DNA of 64,000 nucleotides, from the NCBI RefSeq assembly GCF_000308215.1, contig NZ_CAJE01000012.1:310001-374000 (forward strand), written 5' to 3'. Under the pieces are notes generated by a model. The model was not told where the DNA came from and searched no databases. It saw only the letters and a list, made by a program, of their open reading frames with translations. Source of the DNA: Methanomassiliicoccus luminyensis B10 (lineage in GTDB: Archaea; Thermoplasmatota; Thermoplasmata; Methanomassiliicoccales; Methanomassiliicoccaceae). Positions 17,307 through 25,096 of this stretch are shown piece after piece. The position numbers and the translations under genes were made by a program. The stretch's first letter is position 1, and each line of letters starts with the position of its first letter.

Positions 17307-18398
17307 ATGTGGACCGAGACCATGACCCCGTTCGAGCGTCTGATGTCCCTTCACCAGACGGGATGGGCGGACCGGCCGGGGGTAGGTGCATTTGCTATGG
17401 GCATGATACCCAAGCTTACCCCGGGACTAACTATTGGGGAGTGTTACGAGGACCCTGTCAAATTCGCCAAGGCCTACCTGCCGATACAGCAGCTGTTCGG
17501 TTTTGACACTGGTCCTCTCTTCGGGCACGCCTGCTCCGGAGCGGCCGAGTTCGGCGGGACGATATCATATCCGGCCCCAGACTCACGATCGCAGTCTCCC
17601 ATGATAAGGAGCCACCCCCTTAACACGCCAGAGAAGGTCGATGCCATGGAGGTTCCCGATCCGGCCACCGCGGGGGAGGTCGAGAAGACCTGTCAGGGCG
17701 CGAGGTATGTGCTCAAGAACTTCCCTGATGGATATAAAAGTCCCTCCATCGTCACCGGCACGCCTTTCACATGGGCCGGCAACGCCGTCGGAGTGGAAAC
17801 TATGCTCCTGTGGATGATCAAGCAGCCGGATCTCGTGCACAAGGTGCTCAAGGGGGTGACGGAGTTTCTCATCGAGCAGGCCAAGTACATCGTGAAGACG
17901 GTTGGCCCGATCATGCTGTTCGATGGCGGGCCTAGCGATGCAAACGATCTCATCAGCCCCAAGCAGTTCGAGACCTTCGCCTTGCCCTACCTCATAAAGG
18001 TCAGGGAGGGAGCGCTGAAGGCAGGCATCCCCGGCTTCCTGGCGCACCCCTGCGGGAACCAGGTCAAGAACGTGGAGATGTGGGCCCGGGTGCCGGGATC
18101 GTTCGGCATCAACTTCGACTACCGCACTCCGCTGGAAACTTGCGTGAAGGTGTTTGGCCCCACCACCATGGTGATCGGGAACATCGAGCCGGCCAAGTTC
18201 CAGTACAGCAACTACGGCTGGATCTACCAGAAGACCATGGAGAGCCTGCGCACCGCGTACAACGCCCCTCATGGATATATGGTCGGTCCTGGCTGCGAGA
18301 TACCCACGGACACGCCTCCGCTGCACCTTGCCGCGATGATCCAGGCAACCAGGAAGTTCGCTCAGAGCAAGGAGTGGCAGGAGATCCGTCCCAAGTAA
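17307..18398 (+). CDS. UroD-family corrinoid methyltransferase (MtaA/MtbA/CmuA-like), copy 1
   Basis: 363 residues, uroporphyrinogen-decarboxylase fold. The zinc site of methyl-corrinoid:CoM methyltransferases is complete: H247-x-C249 in LAHPCGN and C330 in GPGCEIP. TIGECYEDPVKFAKAY and FDGGPSDANDLISPKQFE are also family-like. The ATG at 17,307 follows GGAGG at 17,294-17,298 (8 nt). It is coupled to the corrinoid gene (1 nt gap). It could be the CoM methylase or, as in CmuA and some newer groups, the substrate demethylase; the presence of a second copy suggests division of labour. Confidence 0.88.
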   Translation: MWTETMTPFERLMSLHQTGWADRPGVGAFAMGMIPKLTPGLTIGECYEDPVKFAKAYLPIQQLFGFDTGPLFGHACSGAAEFGGTISYPAPDSRSQSPMIRSHPLNTPEKVDAMEVPDPATAGEVEKTCQGARYVLKNFPDGYKSPSIVTGTPFTWAGNAVGVETMLLWMIKQPDLVHKVLKGVTEFLIEQAKYIVKTVGPIMLFDGGPSDANDLISPKQFETFALPYLIKVREGALKAGIPGFLAHPCGNQVKNVEMWARVPGSFGINFDYRTPLETCVKVFGPTTMVIGNIEPAKFQYSNYGWIYQKTMESLRTAYNAPHGYMVGPGCEIPTDTPPLHLAAMIQATRKFAQSKEWQEIRPK

Positions 18399-18440
18399 GG
18401 GCCGCTAGCGGACTTTAGAGGACATGACAGAGGTGTTACT

Positions 18441-19058
18441 ATAGCTGAAGCTAACAAAGAAAATCTGGTAAGGATAGTGGACTCGTCAGCGAGCCCGGAC
18501 GCGCTCGGCTCGATGCTGCTGGGTTGGGTGACCATCCTTCTGGCCTTGTCGGCCTTGAACGTATACCCGGTAGGGGGAATGGTCCTGGCGACCATATTCT
18601 TCTCCGGTTTCGGGTTCATGTTGGTGGCCTATATCGGGTACAAGCGGGGCGAACCCTTCACCTTGTTCGCTTTCGGAGCAATAGCGGTGTTCGTATGGTC
18701 CTTCTCAGGGTTCCATATCTTGCCAGCAATGGGCCTGACAGCGGCCACCACAGCAAACGAGGTGGCCGCATTCATGATAGTCTTCGCGTTATTCATTGCC
18801 GTCCTGGCCGTGATCACCATGAAGATGCCATGCCGCCTGCTGACGATCACGATCTTCTCGGCGGCGATATTGTTCCTCATGGTCGGCATCCAGGCGGCAA
18901 CGGGTGATGCGAACCTGTTGACCATGTTTGGGCTTTGGGGCATGTTCGTCGGCATTCTGGCCCTGTACCTTGGAAGCGCGATCACGTTGAACACGGTCTA
19001 CGGGAGAATGGTCGTCCCCCTGATGATGAAATGCGAGGTGATCAGAAAGGAAGCCTGA
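18441..19058 (+). CDS. GPR1/FUN34/YaaH family small-carboxylate transporter
   Basis: About 205 residues with six hydrophobic segments. Family landmarks: SPDALGSMLLGWVTILLALSALNVYPVGGMVL (equivalent of NPAPLGL), IAVFVWSFSGFHILP, and MFGLWGMFVGILALYLGSAITLN near the end. SatP/YaaH proteins carry acetate and succinate. No ATG or TTG exists in frame after the preceding stop. AGAGGTG (18,429-18,435) sits 5 nt before ATA at 18,441, giving MAEANKENLVRIVDSS..., while a GTG at 18,477 has only a poor site. It is the last gene before a terminator in the corrinoid operon. Confidence 0.85.
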   Translation: MAEANKENLVRIVDSSASPDALGSMLLGWVTILLALSALNVYPVGGMVLATIFFSGFGFMLVAYIGYKRGEPFTLFAFGAIAVFVWSFSGFHILPAMGLTAATTANEVAAFMIVFALFIAVLAVITMKMPCRLLTITIFSAAILFLMVGIQAATGDANLLTMFGLWGMFVGILALYLGSAITLNTVYGRMVVPLMMKCEVIRKEA

Positions 19059-19069
19059 AACGTAACGAA

Positions 19070-19111
19070 GACAGGGGCCTTTCACTGACATTTGGGCCCC
19101 TGTCATTTTTT
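19070..19111 (+). terminator. intrinsic-type terminator after the YaaH gene
   Basis: Perfect 10-bp stem GACAGGGGCC / GGCCCCTGTC (19,070-19,079 and 19,095-19,104) with a 15-nt loop, followed by A and six T. It ends the corrinoid operon before the second methyltransferase gene. Confidence 0.75.
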
Positions 19112-19181
19112 CCTAAGAGCATGGTTCACGAGTACACATCGGCGTTGGAAATAGGCTCCTTGTGTGCAACATCTGTGAAAT

Positions 19182-19270
19182 ACAGTAATATATGGCACAG
19201 GGAGCTAGATGACCGTAGGCGCATTGGTGGGGTTGACGCGATAGATGCAAGGTGAGCCTCGGAGGTGATC
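19182..19270 (+). promoter_or_regulatory. promoter and leader of the second UroD methyltransferase
   Basis: A TATA-like GTAATATATGG lies at about 19,182-19,192. At 19,261-19,270 GGAGGTGATC matches the full anti-Shine-Dalgarno complement, 8 nt (from GGAGG) before a GTG at 19,274. So copy 2 has its own promoter and a very strong ribosome-binding site. Confidence 0.55.
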
Positions 19271-19273
19271 AGA

Positions 19274-20371
19274 GTGTTCCGAGAGAAAATGACACCGAAA
19301 GAGCGGATCAACTCGCTCCATGAGACCGGCCGGGCCGACCGGCCGGGGATATCTGTCCTGGCGATGGGACTGGTCCCCAGGATGACTGGGGTCTTGACCA
19401 TCGGGGAGTGCTACGAGGATCCCATCAAGTACGCCCGCGCGTTCCTGAGGGTCCAGGAACTTTTCGGGTTCGACAGCGGGCCTGTGTTCGGACACCCCGC
19501 CTGTGGAGCTGCGGAGTTCGGGGGCAAGCTCCTGTATCCTCGGGCCAATTCCAAGATGCAGTCGCCTGTGATTGCCAAGCATCCTTTGACCAAGCTCGAG
19601 GACATCGATCGTTTGGAGGTCCCCGACCCTGCCAAGGCAGGAGAGATACCCAGATTGGTGGCCGGCGCGAAATATGTTCTGGACAACTATCCCGATGGAT
19701 ATCGGAACCCCATGCTGGTCTCCGGCGACCCCTTCACCTGGGCAGGGAACATCATTGGCATGGACACCATGCTTATGTGGATCGAGCAAGACCCCGCGCT
19801 GGTGGCCAAGGCGCTTGACATCGTAGCAGAGTTCGAGATCGAAGTGGTAAAATACGCACTGCGAGAGCTCGGGGAGGTTACTTTCTTTGACGGAGCCGTA
19901 TGCTGTTCGAACGACCTTATTAACGCAAAGCGGTTCAAACAGTTGGCCCTTCCCCCGCTGGTGAAATACAGAGTGGAGAGCATAAAGGCAGGAGCTGAAC
20001 GGTTCGTATCTCATCCCTGCGGGGACCAGAGCAAGAACATTGACTTCTGGGGCCAGGTACCGGGGACGTATACCATCAACTTCGATTTCCGTACACCACT
20101 GGAACTATGCGTCAGCAAGCTCGATAAGGAAATGACTATAGCCGGAAACATTGAGTGCATGCACTTCCTAATCGGCGACTACGACTGGATCTACAGGAAG
20201 TCTTACGACAAGCTCAAGTTCGCCGCCACTAGATGCCGGAGAGGATATCTCGTCGGTCCGGGGTGCGAGATACCTCCGAACAGCTCTCCCGTCAACATCC
20301 ACGCGTTGGTGTCCGCCGCGAGAGACTACGCCGCCAACGATCCCGATTGGAAAGCGATGGGAGCACGCTGA
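19274..20371 (+). CDS. UroD-family corrinoid methyltransferase (MtaA/MtbA/CmuA-like), copy 2
   Basis: 365 residues, clearly paralogous to the protein at 17,307 (TPKERINSLHETGRADRPG, TIGECYEDPIKYARAF, DPFTWAGNIIGMDTMLMWIEQDP). The zinc ligands are kept: H247-x-C249 in SHPCGDQ and C331 in GPGCEIP. Start at GTG 19,274, spaced 8 nt from GGAGG; an in-frame GTG at 19,265 overlaps that site. Its own promoter follows a terminator, so it may be expressed apart from copy 1. One copy may act on the substrate and the other on coenzyme M. Confidence 0.87.
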   Translation: MFREKMTPKERINSLHETGRADRPGISVLAMGLVPRMTGVLTIGECYEDPIKYARAFLRVQELFGFDSGPVFGHPACGAAEFGGKLLYPRANSKMQSPVIAKHPLTKLEDIDRLEVPDPAKAGEIPRLVAGAKYVLDNYPDGYRNPMLVSGDPFTWAGNIIGMDTMLMWIEQDPALVAKALDIVAEFEIEVVKYALRELGEVTFFDGAVCCSNDLINAKRFKQLALPPLVKYRVESIKAGAERFVSHPCGDQSKNIDFWGQVPGTYTINFDFRTPLELCVSKLDKEMTIAGNIECMHFLIGDYDWIYRKSYDKLKFAATRCRRGYLVGPGCEIPPNSSPVNIHALVSAARDYAANDPDWKAMGAR

Positions 20372-20486
20372 GCCTCGCAAGTAATTTTATCTTGGACAGA
20401 GCGACTCGGCCATTCATCTCGAGCGGTGGCATGATGAGCAACGGGATTGGAAAGGAAGGGAGCACCGCATCCATCAGTATGAGAAG

Positions 20487-20770
20487 GTGGAATGGTCGGC
20501 CGGAGAGGTCGATTACTCCGAGTTCGCTTTCCATAATGCTCTGGGAAAGAACGATGCTACGGTAAATGTGCTGGGGACAATGTCCTCAAAAGCATCGCTA
20601 GGGATATCGCCGACATCATCAACAAGAGCGCCAGGGAGAGCACTCGGGCCGACATGCGCCGCCTGGTCAAGCGCATCCTGCGGAAATACAACAACTCCCC
20701 AGATAAGCATGAGAAGGCCGTCACCATTGTGATGGAACAAGCGGAATTTTTGTATCTCGGCATGGCTTAA
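20487..20770 (+). pseudogene. decayed C-terminal fragment of type I restriction subunit HsdR
   Basis: Two adjacent frames together resemble the HsdR C-terminal domain (DUF3387). Frame 1 (20,487 to about 20,573) reads GEVDYSEFAFHNALGKNDATVNVLG. Frame 2 then reads GDNVLKSIARDIADIINKSA and continues to MRRLVKRILRKYNNSPDKHEKAVTIVMEQAEFL, ending at TAA 20,768-20,770. The alignment joins at the G run near 20,573-20,577, where one base is missing. No HsdM, HsdS or N-terminal HsdR is nearby, so it is a relic of a restriction-modification locus. Confidence 0.7.
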
Positions 20771-20775
20771 TCAAT

Positions 20776-20863
20776 GCTTATAAATACCAGCACGCCTACC
20801 ATGGTCGGGGATTGGATGCATCTGTTCTCACAGATCAATTACTTTCTCACTGAGTGAACAATC
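20776..20863 (+). promoter_or_regulatory. promoter and leader of the DEAD-box helicase
   Basis: TATA box TTATAAATA at about 20,778-20,786. With transcription starting 25 nt downstream, a leader of about 55 nt precedes the ATG at 20,864, longer than for most genes here. RNA helicase mRNAs are often leader-controlled (cold response); that is inference. Confidence 0.45.
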
Positions 20864-22204
20864 ATGACAACTTTCGAAGAACTTCATATCTCACAGAAGA
20901 TCATCAGCGCAATGAGCGACATGGGCTGGACCGAGCCAACCCCGGTGCAGATAGCATCGATACCGGTGGGTCTCGACGGCGGCGACATGTTCGCCCAGGC
21001 CCAGACCGGCACCGGCAAGACCGGCGCGTTCGGCACCATCATACTGGAAAGGACCAAGCCCGGGATGAAAAAACCATCCACGCTGGTCCTGGTGCCGACG
21101 CGCGAGCTCGCTAACCAGGTCTCCGAGGAGCTCGGAAAGCTCGCCAAGTACACCGGCCATACCTGCGTTCCCATCTATGGCGGCGTGGGCTTCACCCCTC
21201 AGATCGACAAACTCCGCCACGGTGTGGACATAGTGGTGGCGTGCCCGGGACGGGCCAAGGATCTCATCGACCGCAAGGACCTGGACCTCTCCAAGGTCAG
21301 CGTGGTCGTTCTGGACGAGGCCGACCGCATGCTGGACATGGGCTTCGCCAGGGACCTCCATTATATCCTGGCAAGAGTGCCGAACAAGCGCCAGTCCCTG
21401 ATGTTCTCCGCCACCATGTCCGAGGACATAAGGGACCTGGCCATGGACCAGATGGTAGATCCTCAGGAGCTCCTGGTCTCCAAGGACGAGCCGGTGCTGG
21501 ACCTCACCGCGCAGCAGTACATCGTGGTCGGCAACGACCTCAAGCGCGACGCCCTGTGCACCATCCTGGACACCAACTCGGCCAAGAGCATCGTGTTCTG
21601 TAACGCCAAGCACAGAGCGGACCGGCTCATGAAGAAGTTGCTGGCCTGCGGGTACTCGGCGGGAGCGATCCATGGCAACGTGGCTCAGAACAAGAGGGAG
21701 AGGATCCTCAAGAGCTTCAAGGACGGCTCCCTCAGGATCCTGGTCGCCACCGACGTGGCGGCGCGGGGGCTGGACATCGACAACGTCGACCTGGTGGTCA
21801 ACTTCGACGTGCCGGCCGACGCCGACACCTACGTCCACCGCATCGGCAGGACCGGTAGGGCGGGAATGAAGGGAACGGCGGTGACGATCTTCACTCCGGA
21901 GGAGAAGAGCATGCTCAAGGCCATCGAGAACCGGACCGGAAAGCCCATCGAGCAGATCGAGCTGGAGATCGTGCGCCGGCCCGAGCTTGAGCCGAAGCCA
22001 CGCGCCCCCGGCGATCGCCGCAGCGGTGCCGGAAGGGGGCCGCGCGCGTCCAACCGGGATACTCCTCCCAAAAAGCACTCTCACCGCCCCCCGCAGAACG
22101 CGCAAGGTCCCAAGAACGACGGCAAGCGGCACCTCAAGCCCCGCGCCGCCGGGGGCAACCGCCCCCGCCAGGACTCTAGGCCCTCCGGTGCGAGAACGCG
22201 CTGA
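20864..22204 (+). CDS. DEAD-box ATP-dependent RNA helicase
   Basis: 446 residues. All helicase motifs are present in order: Q motif (GWTEPTPVQIASIP), motif I AQTGTGKT, PTRELA, motif II DEAD, motif III SAT, then the C-terminal RecA domain with ATDVAARGLD and HRIGRTGR. After about residue 375 comes a basic, Arg/Gly/Pro-rich tail (RRSGAGRGPRASNRD...HRPPQN...GARTR) suited to RNA binding, as in bacterial RhlE/CsdA. It probably unwinds RNA during ribosome assembly or in cold. No operon partner. Confidence 0.94.
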   Translation: MTTFEELHISQKIISAMSDMGWTEPTPVQIASIPVGLDGGDMFAQAQTGTGKTGAFGTIILERTKPGMKKPSTLVLVPTRELANQVSEELGKLAKYTGHTCVPIYGGVGFTPQIDKLRHGVDIVVACPGRAKDLIDRKDLDLSKVSVVVLDEADRMLDMGFARDLHYILARVPNKRQSLMFSATMSEDIRDLAMDQMVDPQELLVSKDEPVLDLTAQQYIVVGNDLKRDALCTILDTNSAKSIVFCNAKHRADRLMKKLLACGYSAGAIHGNVAQNKRERILKSFKDGSLRILVATDVAARGLDIDNVDLVVNFDVPADADTYVHRIGRTGRAGMKGTAVTIFTPEEKSMLKAIENRTGKPIEQIELEIVRRPELEPKPRAPGDRRSGAGRGPRASNRDTPPKKHSHRPPQNAQGPKNDGKRHLKPRAAGGNRPRQDSRPSGARTR

Positions 22205-22282
22205 TATGAAGGGTCTTCGCACTCTATTCTTTGATGAGCATGCAAACGCTCAACTAAAGAGATAGCTTCTAGTCTGATCGAT

Positions 22283-23098
22283 ATGCCCGAGACCACCTCC
22301 ACGTTCGAAGGCGAGCGCGTCGCCAAAGTGCTTGCGAGAGCGGGCGTATGCTCGCGTCGCGACGCCGAGAAGCTCATTGCCGACGGCCGCGTCGCCGTGG
22401 ACGGCGAAGTGCTGACCTCCCCGGCAGTGAACGTCACCAGAAAGAGCGTCATCACGGTCGACGGGGAGCCGGTGAAGGCGGCCGAGGAGACCCGGGTGTG
22501 GCGCTATCACAAGCCTCCCGGAGCCGTCACCACGTCCAGGGACCCTCAGGGGCGCCCGACCATCTACGACCGGTTGCCCCCGGAGATCGGCCGCGTGGTG
22601 AGCGTGGGCCGCCTGGACATCAACAGCGAGGGGCTGCTCCTCCTGACCAACGACGGCGAGCTGGCCCGCCATCTCGAGCTCCCGCAGAACGCCTGGCAGC
22701 GCCGCTACCGGGTGAGGGTCCTGGGCGACGTCGACAGCCGGAAGCTGGCCTCGGTGGCCAAAGGCGTGGAGATCGACGGGGTGCGGTATGAAGGCGCCAA
22801 GATCGTGCTGGAGAGAGGGGACGAGGGCGCCCATCACTGGGTCTCGGTCACTCTCCGCGAGGGCAAGAACCGCGAGGTCCGCAACATCATGGCCCACCTG
22901 GGCCTGCAGATATCGCGCCTGGTCCGCGTGGAGTACGGGCCGTTCAAGATAGGCAGGCTGCCGCGCGGCGGCCTTGATGAGGTGCCGCAGGACGTCCTCC
23001 GGAAGTCGCTGGGGCAGTTCTACAGCGAGAAGAGAGGAAAGGAGAGATCGTCCCGGCCGAGCGGCGGAAAAGGGGTCCGCGAGAAGCGGTACCGTTGA
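22283..23098 (+). CDS. RsuA/RluB-type pseudouridine synthase
   Basis: 271 residues. An N-terminal S4 RNA-binding domain (ERVAKVLARAGVCSRRDAEKLIADGRVAVDGE) is followed by the RsuA-family catalytic domain with GRLDINSEGLLLLTNDGELARHL (catalytic Asp in GRLD) and GKNREVRNIMAHLG. It converts specific uridines of rRNA to pseudouridine. This family is mainly bacterial and rare in archaea, so horizontal acquisition is likely. The C-terminal tail is basic. It lies between the helicase and a methyltransferase, hinting at an RNA-maintenance neighbourhood. Confidence 0.9.
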   Translation: MPETTSTFEGERVAKVLARAGVCSRRDAEKLIADGRVAVDGEVLTSPAVNVTRKSVITVDGEPVKAAEETRVWRYHKPPGAVTTSRDPQGRPTIYDRLPPEIGRVVSVGRLDINSEGLLLLTNDGELARHLELPQNAWQRRYRVRVLGDVDSRKLASVAKGVEIDGVRYEGAKIVLERGDEGAHHWVSVTLREGKNREVRNIMAHLGLQISRLVRVEYGPFKIGRLPRGGLDEVPQDVLRKSLGQFYSEKRGKERSSRPSGGKGVREKRYR

Positions 23099-23135
23099 GT
23101 AACTCTTTAACGGTCAGGTTTACAAAGAGCATTTC

Positions 23136-23882
23136 GTGAGCGAGAGGCCTTCGTCCAATGATGCGGCATGGACCGCGGAGCGTGATGATGATTCCGCCGC
23201 CAGGGAGAGGCTGGTCAGTTCATTCTTCTCGGGGACCGGCAAGAGCTATGACCGGGTCGTCAATATCTTCACTCTCGGGCTCGACAGGCATTGGAAGACC
23301 GAGATCGTCAAGCTGGTCCCGGGTCCGGGAAAGATCCTTGACCTTGCCTGCGGCACCGGCATACTCACGGAGCGCCTGGCAAGAAGGTTCCCCGCCGCGG
23401 AGATTATGGGGGTCGACATCACCCCTGACTACCTCGCGGAGTACGATAAGCGCATCGATAGGAAGCCCTGGATACGGGCCCGCTCCGCCCTCGGGAACGC
23501 CGAGACAGTGGCCCTGGACGGCGAGTTCGACGCGGCGATCTCCTCGTATCTGGCAAAATATGTCGATCCCGACGCGCTCCTCGACAACATCGGCCCCCGC
23601 CTGAGGAAGGGCGGAATGTTCATCGCTCACGATTTCATCCTGCCGACGAAGCCAGTGTATCTGGCAGGATGGAACGCATACACGCGCGCGATGAACCGGG
23701 TCGGCCCTGCCTTGTTCATCGGTTTCCGGACCGTGTTCGACGATGGATTGACAAGCCTGATCCGCAGAACGGATTGGTTCGACGCCTTCGCGAAGGCCCT
23801 CGAGAGACATGATTATGCGGATATCCATGCCCGGCGGCTCAGCTTCGAGACCGCGGGGATCATCTGGGCAACCAAGACCTGA
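23136..23882 (+). CDS. class I SAM-dependent methyltransferase (UbiE-like)
   Basis: 248 residues. SAM-binding motif I is ILDLACGTGILTERLA, with the acidic loop at MGVDITPDYL and motif III around LRKGGMFIAHDF. The region FSGTGKSYDRVVNIFTLGLDRHWK before motif I resembles UbiE/MenG enzymes, which methylate quinone rings, but the later part is unlike UbiE, so the substrate is open. Start GTG at 23,136. It follows the pseudouridine synthase by 37 nt and may be co-transcribed. Confidence 0.8.
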   Translation: MSERPSSNDAAWTAERDDDSAARERLVSSFFSGTGKSYDRVVNIFTLGLDRHWKTEIVKLVPGPGKILDLACGTGILTERLARRFPAAEIMGVDITPDYLAEYDKRIDRKPWIRARSALGNAETVALDGEFDAAISSYLAKYVDPDALLDNIGPRLRKGGMFIAHDFILPTKPVYLAGWNAYTRAMNRVGPALFIGFRTVFDDGLTSLIRRTDWFDAFAKALERHDYADIHARRLSFETAGIIWATKT

Positions 23883-23951
23883 CCTCTGATCAGATCGAGA
23901 TCGGGACCGCTGATCGGCTCCATTGGTCCTCGGAGGCTGCCTTGGCCTCCA

Positions 23952-24932
23952 TCATCGGGGGCACACGGTCAGATTCGCCAGGGACTCCGCCTCAATGTAG
24001 ACGCGCTTCGTTTCCGGGTACGCCGCGCGCAGGTCGGTCTCGATGCGGCGGATGGATGCGTGCATCTCCTGGTCGGTGGCACCGTCGGCGAAGCAGACCC
24101 CCATGTTGATCAGGAGGTCGTGGGGACCAAGGTACATCGTGAGGATGTCCCCGGCCCGCCGCACCGTCGGGTCCGACTCCACTCTCCGCCGGATGTCCGC
24201 CAGCTCGTCCGGGTTCACGCCCTCTCCTACCAACAGCCCCTTGGTACGCGAAGCGAGGAACCAGGCTACGCTCATGAGCAGCAGACCGATGGCGATGGAC
24301 GCTACCCCATCAAGGTACGGGTTGTTGAAGAGGTGGCCCAGGAAGATGCCCAGGAACGCGAACACCAGGCCGAGCATGGCCGCGCTGTCCTCGAACACCA
24401 CCGCGTAGAGGCTGGGGTCCTTGGAGCGCCGGATGAACTCCCCCGCGCGCATCTTCCCTTTGGCCTTCATGAACTGCCTGACGGCGATGGTGAACGACGC
24501 TCCTTCCACTACCAGCGCGATGGCGAGCACTATGTATGCTGCGGTGGGGTCGCCCAGGACGGTATGCTCACCTACTGAGGTGACATGGGTGATGCCCTCA
24601 TAGAGGGACATGCCGCCGCCGATGCCGAAGATGGAGATGGCCACGATATTTGTCCAGAAGTACAGCGATTTGCCGTGGCCGAAGGGGTGCTCCTCGTCAG
24701 CAGGCTTATCGGCGTCCTTCAGCCCCAGCAGCAGGAGGCCGCCGTTGCCGGTGTCCACGACCGAGTGTATGCCCTCGGAGATCATGGCCGATGAGCCGGT
24801 GAACGCCGCCGCGATGAACTTTATGATCGCTATGATGAGGTTGCTCGCGATGGCCGCTACCACCGCTATCTTTGACTCGCCGTGTTCCGCCGTACGAAGC
24901 CTCCGAGGATGAGGCAGTGGATGGCCGCGCAA
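23952..24932 (-). CDS. cation diffusion facilitator (CDF) transporter
   Basis: About 326 residues. Six membrane segments are visible, with the CDF metal-site motifs EGIHSVVDTGN (HxxxD in TM2) and HPFGHGK in the TM2-3 loop, and a C-terminal cytoplasmic domain (DPTVRRAGDILTMYLGPHDLLINMGVCFADG) of the ferredoxin-like metal-sensing fold. It exports divalent metals (zinc, cobalt, iron or manganese) by proton exchange. The start is uncertain: TTG at 24,932 is used, since no ATG or GTG precedes the first helix. Possibly relevant to metal balance with the uptake island at 48-64 kb. Confidence 0.85.
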   Translation of the reverse strand: MRGHPLPHPRRLRTAEHGESKIAVVAAIASNLIIAIIKFIAAAFTGSSAMISEGIHSVVDTGNGGLLLLGLKDADKPADEEHPFGHGKSLYFWTNIVAISIFGIGGGMSLYEGITHVTSVGEHTVLGDPTAAYIVLAIALVVEGASFTIAVRQFMKAKGKMRAGEFIRRSKDPSLYAVVFEDSAAMLGLVFAFLGIFLGHLFNNPYLDGVASIAIGLLLMSVAWFLASRTKGLLVGEGVNPDELADIRRRVESDPTVRRAGDILTMYLGPHDLLINMGVCFADGATDQEMHASIRRIETDLRAAYPETKRVYIEAESLANLTVCPR

Positions 24933-24948
24933 GTACTTAATCCCAAAC

Positions 24949-25041
24949 TCAGACCTTGTCCTTCATGATCTTGAGGAAATCGCTGTTCTCGGCCTTGTAG
25001 ACCACCAGGCCCCTCTTCTTCAGAACATGAAGGATATTTGT
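24949..25041 (-). pseudogene. possible gene remnant (C-terminal fragment)
   Basis: Minus-strand frame ending at TGA (24,949-24,951) reads NILHVLKKRGLVVYKAEN then SDFLKIMKDKV, a plausible protein C-terminus with codon bias like real genes. It is cut off by an in-frame TAA at 25,042-25,044. It may be a truncated gene. Family not recognised. Confidence 0.25.
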
Positions 25042-25096
25042 TTATCGGCCCCGCATCGATACCGAACCCCCTGGACCACCGTCGGAGGGCGGGGGC

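Noticed and set aside
17303-18444. TAG codons as pyrrolysine in the methyltransferase island
   Set aside because: Pyrrolysine is expected in this kind of methanogen, so I read through the TAG at 17,303 and the one at 18,442. Neither continues into protein-like sequence; no MttB/MtbB/MtmB-type gene is present.
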